From: Flavobacteriaceae bacterium
GTDB taxonomy: Bacteria > Bacteroidota > Bacteroidia > Flavobacteriales > Flavobacteriaceae
Length of the DNA: 64,000 nucleotides
Assembly (NCBI GenBank): GCA_018402385.1
Contig: JAGYJA010000002.1
Location: 62,001 to 126,000, forward strand
Direction: 5' to 3'
The notes under the pieces were generated by a model. It was not told where the DNA came from and made no database searches. It worked only from the letters and a program-made list of their open reading frames with translations. This document shows, piece by piece, positions 24,254-33,536 of the stretch (position 1 is the first letter of the stretch; every line of letters begins with the position of its first letter). The position numbers were made by a program, and so were the translations under genes.

Positions 24254-24680
24254 TTACTTTTTTCCAGAAGCTTCTCCAATCTAGCCATCATATCGTCCTT
24301 CTCTTTAAGCATTCGTTCATATAACTCAATCTTTTCTTCGTGGAGTTTGGATGAGTTGATCAATTGGGTTATTCTGGAAAGTAGGATATAAATTTAAACC
24401 ATTTGACTGGTCGTTGATTGTTAAACGTGTTAGCAATTATATTCACCGCCTGCTCTTCGTCAAATTTCTGAAAAAGCTTCTACCGGAATTTTAAGAATTT
24501 CGGACACTGCAGTGAGGATACTTTTCTTCCACAGTTTCTTGCTCAAGAATGGAGATTTTCTTTTAGCCCACTCTTTCTCAAGTTCATGCGCCAAGGCTTT
24601 TGCTTTACTCCCAGCATTTCACGGAAACGCTTGATATTGCGTCCATGGTGTATTTTTCCTTACATGTCGTTGCGCTCTGT
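24254..24680 (-). pseudogene. XRE-family HTH transcriptional regulator, frameshifted
   Basis: Joined minus-strand frames give IKRFREMLGVKQKALAHELE (about 24590-24660), a helix-turn-helix, then ISILEQETVEE and EILKIPVEAFQKFDEEQAVN. The C-terminal part reads NIIANTFNN, QSNGLNLYPTFNPIDQLI and MLKEKDDMMARLEKLLEKK, a coiled-coil tail, with the stop at about 24254-24256. The restored size is about 130-140 residues. This layout (N-terminal HTH, acidic linker, short coiled coil) is common among small Bacteroidota regulators near mobile or defence genes. The start is approximate. At least four frame changes occur. Confidence 0.65.
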
Positions 24681-25015
24681 CATAGATCAAAATTAACCAT
24701 TTCTTCAAGTTCGCTTGTAAGGTATTTAGGTAAATTTAATTAAAATATTCTTTGTAAGGATAATTTATGCCTCAGACGGTAACACAATTTATTTTAAGAA
24801 TTTGAATAGGTTGTCAAAATTTTTGCATCAAAAGCTGAAATTCCATTAGGAATGGGAGGATTCTGGTTTTTCATTTACCTTCAATAAATGGTTGTCTGTT
24901 AGTAAATTATTCCAAACTAGCATAGTGTAGTCGTCTGGAATGTTTGAATTTTTGTAGGGGTTGCAGCGGCAAAGCGCAGTAAGTTTAGGATCTATCAATT
25001 GACCCCATTGGCTAT
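24681..25015. other. Intergenic gap, nothing recognised
   Basis: AT-rich sequence between the XRE regulator and the next + strand gene; no coding stretch, RNA or repeat is supported. Confidence 0.35.
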
Positions 25016-25360
25016 GACAAACATGACATTGGATGAATTGATTATCGAATTAATCCTTCAGGATCTGAAACACAATCAATTGGTTGTTGGTCTGGAAAGG
25101 TTAAACTTAGATGCCTGGCTTTTGCCATTACTCTGGGTATTTTGGATTTGATTCAAAAGTTGATGGGCGTTTCGGGATGGGTTGATTGATGATTTTTCGG
25201 CTACCTATATGGGCTATATGCAGCGGTGTATGGAATATCCTATTTCCCGCTCAGGGAGAAGAACTCCGGGAGTTGGCCCCAATGTTATGAGAGTTTGAGA
25301 GAAAAGGAGCAGAAGTGACGTCCTGATGGCTTGGAAGTGTAGCAGAGCTAAGTGATAGTA
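25016..25360 (+). pseudogene. Small helical protein of unknown function, frameshifted
   Basis: ATG at 25016 gives MTNMTLDELIIELILQDLKH, then NQLVVGLERLNLDA. After one frame change it reads LGILDLIQKLMGV, and then FSATYMGYMQRCMEYPISRS and GEELRELAP, with ESLREKEQK near the end. The restored length is about 105-115 residues, all helical and acidic, without signal peptide or membrane segment. I recognise the pattern as a small conserved Bacteroidota protein but can name no function. Its position among XRE, ImmA and SRAP genes suggests an accessory or mobile role. The end is approximate; three or more frame changes. Confidence 0.5.
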
Positions 25361-25536
25361 AGAATTGGATGAAGTGGTCTATCTGTTAGAGAGTTTAATA
25401 AAATTGAATTATGGGAGAAGTTATTTGGGGTCCCTTTGGGTCGGGCTACCACTTCGTTTCCATTCCAATCTTTTTCCTCCCGCTTCCCTCACGAAAAAAG
25501 GATTTCCATTTCTATCCCTTAAGCCGATAATTATAC

Positions 25537-25967
25537 TTAAACGACGTCAAAACGATTTTTAAACAATAGATTTGAGTCCTCTGTAATCTCAAAAACCCAT
25601 CGTCCCCGAACAATTTCCCAGTCATACTCAAATGCGTAGTAATCGTTGCTGACTAGGTTGGTATAATTGAGCTTGGTTTCTTCAATATAGCTCTGTATTT
25701 TGTTCTGTTTTCGGATTAGTCTATCGGAGGGTGCGCATTTTGCAGGTGAATTCCACACTTTCCTCTCGATCACTTTTTCCTATAATAAAATACTCTATTC
25801 CAAACCTGACACCTTTTTTCCAATAATTCTGGTTGTAGTTTCAAGAAAATTGATTTTCCCCGGACGTAAAAAGTATCCAGTTGGACTGGCTGTTGATGAT
25901 TCTTCCTCTTCATCGTATACCAATAATAAACCAAAATCTCTCAGTTCAGTAGATTGAATTTTCCCAT
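25537..25967 (-). pseudogene. Hypothetical protein, frameshifted
   Basis: Start at 25967: MGKIQSTELRDFGLLLVYDE, followed by EEESSTASPTGYFLRPGKIN and FLETTTRIIGKKVSGLE. After a frame change near 25780 it continues in the frame holding IQSYIEETKLNYTNLVSNDY and YAFEYDWEIVRGRWVFEITE, ending NRFDVV at 25537. The restored size is about 140 residues, soluble, with beta-rich character. I do not recognise the family. It is convergent with the small gene before it and divergent from the SRAP gene after it. Confidence 0.5.
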
Positions 25968-26194
25968 AGCTAAATATATGTATTATTTGAAATTGATTTT
26001 TATCTAATTAATGGCATTATAACCCCGCAGTATTTAAATGTCCTCCATCTAGTTTTTTCTAGCACAATTCTGGCATGCTTATATTCCTATTATCTTATCA
26101 ATAAAAAAAATTAGTGGGGTTAAAAGGAGGAGAGACGAGAAAAAGTCAGGCCCTTCTTACGAATTTCTACCCTGTACCAAAACTAGAGAAACCT

Positions 26195-26860
26195 ATGTGT
26201 GGCAGATACTCCCAAAAATAGATCTTCAGAAAGTTGAAGACCAACTGAAATTGACATTGTCAGACACAAGCCATAAAATGGAAGCCTTCCTTCAATATTG
26301 CTCCTTCACGAATTGGCTCCCGTGGTTGCCTGATCAGCCCGATCTGATAGATATCTATCATTTCGGTTTGGTGCCGCATTGGGCAAAAGATAAAAAGTCG
26401 GGTACAAAATGATCAATGCACGTTCCGAGACGCTGCTCGAAAAACCCTCTTTAAACCCCTGTTGATAAACAACAAAAGATGTCTGGTACTTGCTGACAGT
26501 TTTTTTGAATGGAAGAAGGATGGTAAGGAAAAGCAGCCGTTTAGGATTTACCTTCCAGAAAGGGAGGTCTTCTTTTTGCAGGGCTTTGGTCGAGTTGGAA
26601 AAAATCAAAACTCATCTAATTCCTTTGCCCCATTGCTCACCTACCACCTTCAGTAAACACTTAAGAAAAAAATCAAAAGCAATGGATGCAGTAGTTCACA
26701 TTTTGAAGGCAGGTCTGTGGTTGGATCTGATCAAAAATTTTGAGATTACCAATATAGCACATATCCATGTGCATACTATGAGAAAGCCACCACGGAAATC
26801 TCTACTAAGGGTAAACAGAAAGCACCATGAAGCAACCTTAAATCTTTGGGATCAATTTAA
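26195..26860 (+). pseudogene. SRAP/HMCES-like DNA-protein crosslink protein (YedK family), frameshifted
   Basis: ATG at 26195 is followed at once by MCGRYSQ, whose Cys2 is the catalytic residue of SRAP proteins and forms a thiazolidine crosslink with abasic sites in single-stranded DNA. Next come KIDLQKVEDQLKLTLSD, then IYHFGLVPHWAKDKKSG. The conserved MINARSETLLEKPS follows, and then RCLVLADSFFEWKKDGKEKQ, with the family's N-A-R-x-E and Glu residues. The C-terminal part is GLWLDLIKNFE and VNRKHHEAT. The restored size is about 220 residues, normal for the family. Four or more frame changes occur. SRAP genes are frequent in SOS-linked and mobile settings. The end is approximate. Confidence 0.88.
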
Positions 26861-28183
26861 TAATAGTTTAGTTGAATCAAAACTAATGATACTAATTGCC
26901 CTAAAACAGATGTTTGCGAAGGCTTCCAGTCAGCTTCCACTAATTATTCCAATCCCACCACTCCAATTCATAATCCAGAATTTCTCTACTCTCTAAGTAT
27001 CAAAAATTAAGTCAGATCATTATAATTATCTCAATTCAAAATAGACAAATCATTGAACAGATTCTAGTCTTTCTTCTCATTTGGAACACTAGGCATTATG
27101 TTAGAATGAGCGTCTTATGTGATGCGAGGAGCATGACATATTCTTAAACAGACTATCTTTGGACACACACTGAAACTAAAGAAAAAACCTAGTAAACTTC
27201 GTCTCGGATGGTTATTGGACTTTGTACTGTCATCTATAAATCTCTTGTAGCCATGGCTGCCTTTAAAACACTAACTATTCTCTCAATAAACCTTCTGTTC
27301 TTTACTATTCATTGCTAAGCTCAAATAGTGATTTATCTCCTCTTAAAGACGATTGACATTGTTGAGCAGTTCGGCTGATTAAAGAAGATTCTTCAAATCA
27401 GGACTTGTGCACATGTATATTACTGGGTTGTGATTGATTGTTATGTGAGCTAAGCTTTATATATCTTTGGGTCGGATCTGGTAAGAAGACTGGGTTTTCT
27501 TGCTGTTGGACTTAGGTCTGTTTGGGAAGTCTTTAGCGGTTTGTGCAAAGGCCGTCGGAACTGTAACAGGCGACTGGACTGGGCGTGGGTTCTGGCTCTC
27601 CAATCTCACTCCTCACCTCATTAATTCCACCACTGCTCTGCCTCTGTTGCCATAAATTTAACTTTCTATTCAAAGTATCGCCTGGTCATCTTCTCTGTCT
27701 CTTCCTCCCCTATTATCATGAAATCTGGTGCACTGACCCAGGGTTCTTTATATATGCCCAGAACTGATCATAGTTTGTCATTGCGTCTGACTGTATCAAT
27801 CCACGGCCTCCAGCAATATTCCTTCAGCTTTACACCTACACTGTGTTCAGTCAAATATAATGTCAACTTCTAATCCCCCACTTCGGTAATGTTCTGTACA
27901 TTATGCCAGATTCACACTCTGTGATAACTCCATAACCACTCTCAGTGATTTTCCTAGCGATGCGCTCAGCTGAGTTGGTAATATTTATTATCAGGTTTTT
28001 GTGGGCCGGACCAAATATGGAAACACAGGCCCAATTCTACTCACTCTTTATATAGCCATTCACAAACTCGCCCATAATTTTAAAGATGGCCCAAAGTCAT
28101 TTGTTTTTACTATTCCACTCTCTGCTGTGTTTTTTCTTTTCTCATAGATTTCTATTACTATAACAAGTTAAGCTGAATTTATC
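26861..28183. other. Unresolved 1.3-kb region between SRAP gene and uvrA
   Basis: No gene can be assigned. Stops are frequent in all frames, as expected if a coding gene here is broken by the same density of indels as its neighbours. On the minus strand a fragment near 27750-27860 reads GLIQSDAMTNYDQFWAYIKN, faintly like an IS66-type transposase, but nothing around it supports that. Confidence 0.3.
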
Positions 28184-31017
28184 CTAATGCTGTTTTGCTA
28201 AAATAACTCTTTTTAAGAATCTTGCGGTATGACTTGATTTGTGACCAGCTACTTCTTCAAGTGTACCGGAAGCAATAATTTACCGCCACCTTTTCCGCCC
28301 TCAAGGCCAATATCTATAATTTGGTCAACTGTTTTTATCACATCCATATTGTGTTCTATAGTAACCACAGTGTTGCCTTTTTCGACCAGTTTGTTTAAAA
28401 CGATGAGCAACACCCTATGTCTTCAAAATGAAGCCCCGTTGTGCGGTTCATCCGAGAATGTACAAAGGTGTTTCAGGTGTCTCTCTTAGATAGTTCTGTG
28501 GCAAGTTTGATGCGTGTGCACCTCCCCACCGGACAGGGTTGTTGATTGTTATTCAGCGTGATATGTCCAACCCCACATCTGTATGGTTTATTTTTCTGAA
28601 ATATTTTGGGATGTGTTCAAAAAGAGACAGCTTCATTGATGGTCATTTCAGCACATCATAGAATTGATTTTCCTTTGTATCTTATTTCTAAGGTTTCTCT
28701 ATTGTAAACGTTATACCTTGACAGCTTTCACATTCCACATAGACATCGGGTAGGAAATTCATTCTGTGACTTTCAGACACCCGCCTTGACAAGTTTCTAG
28801 CAGCGGCCCCTTTGACGTTAAAACTAAATCTTCCCGGTTTATAACCACGGATCATGGCTTCGGGCATTTTGGCAAATAAATTTCTAATTTCCGAAAACAC
28901 CCAGTATAAGTTGCCGGATTCGACGTGGTGTTCTGCCATTGGGCGCCTGATTCACATCGATTACTTTATCGGTATGCTCAAGTCTGAAATCTTTATAGGC
29001 TAAGAACTTTTTAACCCCATTGAAACATAGTAAGCATTTAAAATAGGGTAGGGTTTCATTGATGAGTGTTGATTTTCACTTCCGAAACACCTGTTACTCC
29101 TACCATTTTTCCCAGTGGAATTTCAAGAGTAACATTTTTTAAATTATTGCCTGTAGCACCTGTAAGTTTGATAGACTTACCATTTCCTTTTCGTCGCTCT
29201 TTTGGAACTTCAATTTGCTTTTCATTGTTGAGGTATTGAGCTGTAAGCGTATGGTGTTTTTTAACTTCAGCAGGAGTGCCTTCAGAAATTATTTCTCCAC
29301 CATACTTCCCGGCTGCCGGACCAATATCGATGATGTGGTCTGCGTGTTCAATCATGTCTTTATCGTGCTCCACAACAATCACTGAATTCCCCAAATCTCT
29401 CAACTGCATCAGCGCTTTAATGAGTCGTTCATTGTCTCTTTGGTGTAAACCAATGCTGGGTTCATCCAGAATATAAAGCACCCCAACAAGCTGTGAACCA
29501 ATTTGAGTAGCAAGCCTGATGCGTTGTGCTTCACCACCTGATAGTGATTTTGAACTGCGGCCCAAGGATAAATAATTCAATCCCACATCGGATAAAAACT
29601 GTATGCGGGTGTTGACTTCTTTCAGGATTTCCTCAGCGATTTGAAATTGTTTTACTGATAACTGTTTGGGCAATGACAAGAACCATTTTTGCAATTCGTC
29701 AATGTCCATCGCGGCGAGTTCGGCTATATTTTTATTATTGATTTTGAAGAACAGGGAGTCTTTTTTCAATCGGCTTCCATCACACTCAGGGCAGGAAATA
29801 TGGTTCATAAATTCTTTTGCCCATCTTTTTAAAGACGTGGACTCATTGTTGTTGAAGGTATTTTGAATAAAAGTGGCAATGCCTTCAAAATCAATTTTAT
29901 AACTTCGGGTGATGCCCAGGGTTTTGCTTTCAATATCAAATTTTTCTTTTCCGCCAAACAAAATCATTTCCACAGCTTCCTCAGGAATTTTTTCAAAAGG
30001 GTCACTCAGTTTAAATTGAAAGCGTTCTGCAATGAGTTCCAGTTGCTTAAATATCCAGTTGTTTTTTTGAGGACCTTGTGGAGCTAATGCACCCTGCTTG
30101 ATGGAGAGCTTTTTATCAGGAACGATTTTATCAACGTTCACTTCATATAAATGCCCCAGTCCATTGCAATGGGGGCACATTCCTTTTGGTGAATTGAATG
30201 AAAAGTTATTGGGTTCCGGTAAGGGATAAGAAATTCCGGTTTTTGGACACATCAAGGCTCTGCTGAAATACCGCACTTCCTGCGTTTCCTGCTCAATGAG
30301 CATCATTACGTCATTGCCGTGATACATGCTTGTTTTAATGGCTTCCTGAAGTCGATTTTGGTATTCGTTGCCTTTTGAAAGCTGAAGTCTATCAATTACT
30401 ATTTCAATGTCGTGGTTTTTGTATCGATCCACTTTCATCCCTTTTGTAATGTCCAAGAGCTCACCATCCACTCTCACTTTTAAAAAACCTTGTTTAGCAA
30501 TTTGTTCAAAGAGTTCTCTGTAATGACCTTTTCTTGAACGCACCACGGGAGCGAGTATGGTTAATTTCTTTTCCAAATAATCTTCTTCAATCAATGTTTT
30601 TATTTGCTCATCAGAATAGCTCACCATTTTTTCACCGGTATTGTAACTGTAAGCATCTGCCGCCCGGGCAAAGAGAAGTCTTAAAAAATCATAGATTTCT
30701 GTGATGGTACCCACAGTTGAACGGGGGCTTTTACTCGTGGTTTTTTGTTCGATGGCGATGACAGGCGAAAGTCCGTCAATCTTATCTACATCAGGGCGTT
30801 CCAGTCCGCCTAAAAATTGCCTGGCATAGGCCGAGAAAGTTTCGATATAGCGACGTTGACCCTCAGCATAGATGGTATCAAAAGCCAGTGATGATTTTCC
30901 ACTGCCCGAAAGCCCGGTGATAACTACCAGATTTTCGCGGGGAATTTGCACATCAATATTTTTCAAGTTATGAACTCTTGCGCCCAAAACAGTGATAAAA
31001 TCCTCATTTTTTGCCAT
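28184..31017 (-). pseudogene. uvrA: UvrA, excinuclease ABC subunit A; 3' third frameshifted
   Basis: Damage-recognition ATPase of nucleotide excision repair. The first 650 codons (31017-29056) are open: Walker [21 protein letters not shown], the zinc-binding region FSFNSPKGMCPHCNGLGHLY, and signature/Walker B NYLSLGRSSKSLSGGEAQRI and LYILDEPSIGLHQRDNERL. At the second Walker A (about 29065-29095, expected GVTGVSGSGKST) the frame breaks, and it breaks repeatedly after that. Pieces remain recognisable: VFSEIRNLFAKMPEAMIRGY, MNFLPDVYVECESCQG, and near the end [20 protein letters not shown] and [19 protein letters not shown]. The stop lies at 28184-28186. The full restored length of about 944 residues is normal. 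An essentially complete but indel-ridden 3' end points to sequence error rather than decay. Confidence 0.93.
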
Positions 31018-31102
31018 AGCTGCAAAGATACTTATTTCAAAGCAGAATTTACTATGACAGTTGCAATGAGATTGTTAAAAATAAGCTTAAATAACTGTGT
31101 AA

Positions 31103-32116
31103 TTAAACTTCAATTTCTTTGGTAAGGAATTGATAAAATGAGGTTATAATATAGAAGAGAACACCTATGGTCATTGCAACACTTATGATTGCAAAAGTTG
31201 GATCAAGATTTAATAGTAAGTAAAGAAGCGGAAGTAACACACCAAAACTCACTAGCACAACAAACAAACTAAAAATTGAATTTACCATTTTAGGTAATTT
31301 TTGAGCGGCAAATGTTTGAAATTGGTGCAGCTTTGGAATCACTTCCTTATTCATATATTCCCCCAGTTTTGACAGAAATACTTCATTAAACGAGGAGTCT
31401 TCAAAGGTTGCACTGTCTATGGATTGCGCCAAGGTCATTATTTTATCTTGATGCCGCTCAAATACTGCATCAAGATCAAGAGCACTTTTATAAGTTGCAA
31501 ATTTATAACCGAAATAATACCACAATCCGGATCCACATTTATGTTCCAGCCATTTTTCAACAATGGCGTTATCATAATGTCTGGGATATCTTATATTTTC
31601 TGAAACCACTTTTTCCTTGGGTGAAGTGATTAGCATGGCTTTGAATTCCAAATACAGATTTTCAGTATCCTGATAAGGATGGTTCTCTTGTAAAAATTCA
31701 ATAGCTAGTTTTGAATACCCTTTGTAAAACTCTTTGACTTCAAAAAAGTTAAGGTTTGCATACTCTTCATCAAGATATTGCTTCAAGCCGGGCAACCACA
31801 TTTTAGAACGGTACAGTAAATCAATAATATTTCTGAAACTGTGCATTTTTTGGGTCACCTTGTCCAAATCTGATACAATGCTGTTTCTTTTGTTTCTAAG
31901 GTTAATAACGATGGTGGCAAGATAAAACATGATTGCTGTAGCTAAAACACCACTTATAATCATAGACATATTCAAAACGTTGTGGATTGCACTTATAAAT
32001 TCAGGGCTTGATTGCAAATTACTCCACAAATAAATACTGAGTAATAGCACAATCAGACCACTTAAAATAAGTGGAAGGAGAGATAGAATATCTTTAAAAA
32101 AAGATTTATTTCCCAT
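31103..32116 (-). CDS. Membrane protein of unknown function
   Basis: A 337-residue protein with two N-terminal transmembrane segments (about residues 13-33 and 48-70: LLPLILSGLIVLLLSIYLWS and then SMIISGVLATAIMFYLATIV). A long soluble, charged, helical middle follows (about residues 75-270). Two further transmembrane segments close the protein (about 278-325: FSLFVVLVSFGVLLPLLYLL and IISVAMTIGVLFYIITSFY). I do not recognise the family. It reads cleanly with ordinary codon use and lies downstream of the ggt remnant and upstream of uvrA, on the same strand. It is not obviously linked to either. Confidence 0.8.
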   Translation of the reverse strand: MGNKSFFKDILSLLPLILSGLIVLLLSIYLWSNLQSSPEFISAIHNVLNMSMIISGVLATAIMFYLATIVINLRNKRNSIVSDLDKVTQKMHSFRNIIDLLYRSKMWLPGLKQYLDEEYANLNFFEVKEFYKGYSKLAIEFLQENHPYQDTENLYLEFKAMLITSPKEKVVSENIRYPRHYDNAIVEKWLEHKCGSGLWYYFGYKFATYKSALDLDAVFERHQDKIMTLAQSIDSATFEDSSFNEVFLSKLGEYMNKEVIPKLHQFQTFAAQKLPKMVNSIFSLFVVLVSFGVLLPLLYLLLNLDPTFAIISVAMTIGVLFYIITSFYQFLTKEIEV

Positions 32117-32406
32117 TTAAAGCATTGCAGTAAAAGAAGGGGAAAAATTGATTTATCTTCAAAAATGAAAATAAAAAAGTTATTATATGTGCGTTTTTAT
32201 TCTGATATTCTTACAAAAATGAAAATTTATAAAATAAAAAAAGTATAAAATAATTTTTGCAAAAAGCTCAGTAAAAACAATCCCCAATAGTCTTACTGTT
32301 TGATTTTTAATTCGTTATTTACTAGTTAACAAGCCTGCTAATTTACACAAAATTCTTACAAATGGTAGTAAAACCCCTACATTTTATTTAATAACAGCTT
32401 GTTGTA
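32117..32406. other. AT-rich intergenic gap
   Basis: No gene or strong RNA structure is seen; the stretch is very AT-rich with A and T runs and lies between the decayed ggt gene and the membrane-protein gene. Confidence 0.4.
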
Positions 32407-32816
32407 TTAGAATACAAGTCCTTTATTCTCAGTTCTTTTCTCAGCTCCGGCTTCTAATTTTCCGACTTCCAGAACTAAAATTGCGGTGATACTGCCAAGT
32501 ATTTGGGCTTCCTATTGAGAGGTCGTGTAGCCTTTTAATTTTAAATTAAGAAGAAGGTCATTTGAAAAGCCTTCTTCAAATGTGATTTCATTTGGAAGCC
32601 ATTGATGGTGAAAGCGCGGGGTATTTGCAGCTTCTTGCATAGTGATATCAAATTCATTGCCACCCAGTTTTAAAATGGAGAGTCCTATTTCTAAAGATTC
32701 CTCACGGGCAGAAACAACCATGGCATTCTCAGAAATAAGTCCGGGTTTTTGATCGGAGTTTGTTCCGTTTTGCATGAAATAAGAATTACGAGAATTAATA
32801 AGGGTATTAAGCGCAT
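32407..32816 (-). pseudogene. ggt: Gamma-glutamyltransferase remnant with large internal deletion
   Basis: Only the two ends of a gamma-glutamyltranspeptidase remain. The start (32816) encodes a lipoprotein-type signal MRLIPLLILVILISC. A frame change then leads to the usual N-terminal motif SLEIGLSILKLGGN. This runs straight into the far C-terminus: EFDITMQEAANTPRFHHQWL, then FEEGFSNDLLLNLKLKGYTT. After an in-frame TAG (about 32515) comes EAQILGSITAILVLE and GKLEAGAEKRTENKGLVF. About 450 residues between the halves, including the catalytic Thr region, are missing. The junction lies in a GGN/FD stretch that resembles both flanks, suggesting deletion by short-homology recombination. The signal overlaps the acpH stop by 10 bases. 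With a frameshift, a deletion and a stop codon, this is a genuine pseudogene. Confidence 0.85.
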
Positions 32817-33398
32817 ATTTCTTTTAATTTTTGATTGGAAAATCTGGTTAATTCCTCAAAAAAAGTTGTGAATTCTGTTTCAAATTCCTCATAATATTGT
32901 TCAAGCTCTGCCACAGCAAGATTCATTTTGGATCTGTTTTGGGTTCGGTAATTCATTTGGTATAAAATTTTGCTAATTCCGTCTACGGTAGCATAACTCA
33001 ATAACCAGTTGTCTGCAATCATATAAGGCATCATTTTTTGAATGCGGGTGGGAAGTGTGTCAAAGGAATCCCTGAGTAATTGATAAAAATTTTCAACATA
33101 ATATTTCCAATGGAACATCACTGTATCTTGACCAGTTTTTCGCTAAAAAATGATCATACAAAATATCAACAATAATCCCGCTGTAATGCCCATAATTTTT
33201 GTGCAGCCTTTTTGTACTTTGCCTCACAATGGGATGCGCATCTGTAAAAGTATCAATTTCCCGATGCAGTAAAATGCCTTTTTGAATGCCGGGCGAGAAT
33301 TTTTTGTATTTTTTTCCTTTGATACCATCAGCTATAAAGTTACCGATAATCAAATCGGTATCATTTCCGGAGAGATAAATATGGGCTAAGAAATTCAT
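32807..33398 (-). pseudogene. acpH: Acyl carrier protein phosphodiesterase (AcpH, DUF479), one frameshift
   Basis: AcpH removes the 4'-phosphopantetheine arm from acyl carrier protein. The first part (33398-33093) starts MNFLAHIYLSGNDTDLIIGN and has FIADGIKGKKYKKFSPGIQK, GILLHREIDTFTDAHPIVRQ and IIVDILYDHFLAKNWSRYSD; the conserved Asp and His residues of this HD-like family are in these blocks. A single frame change near 33105-33120 joins it to YYVENFYQLLRDSFDTLPTR and ending FSNQKLKEICA at 32807. The joined length of about 196 residues is normal. The single break in otherwise conserved sequence could be a sequencing error or a recent mutation. Confidence 0.85.
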
Positions 33399-33444
33399 TA
33401 AGCCAATTTACAAATTCACTTTAAGTATTCCCGTTTTTGAATTG

Positions 33445-33452
33445 TATATTTG
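33445..33452 (+). promoter_or_regulatory. Bacteroidota-type -7 promoter box upstream of glmM
   Basis: TATATTTG matches the Bacteroidota -7 consensus TAnnTTTG and lies about 85 bases before the glmM start. The -33 element is not clear. Confidence 0.45.
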
Positions 33453-33536
33453 CGAAATAGATTTTGAGTGGATTACTTTAGATTAGCTCATAAATTTTAT
33501 TTCTATTATCTCATTTCTAAAATCTAATAGCTATAA

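Noticed and set aside
27750-27860. Fragment resembling an IS66-type transposase on the minus strand
   Set aside because: Only about 20 residues are suggestive and flanking frames do not continue the family; too weak for a feature.
28184-29055. Programmed frameshift or split uvrA
   Set aside because: Many frame changes of both types occur within 0.9 kb, and the second Walker A is hit; this is the same error pattern as the upstream island, not a recoding signal.
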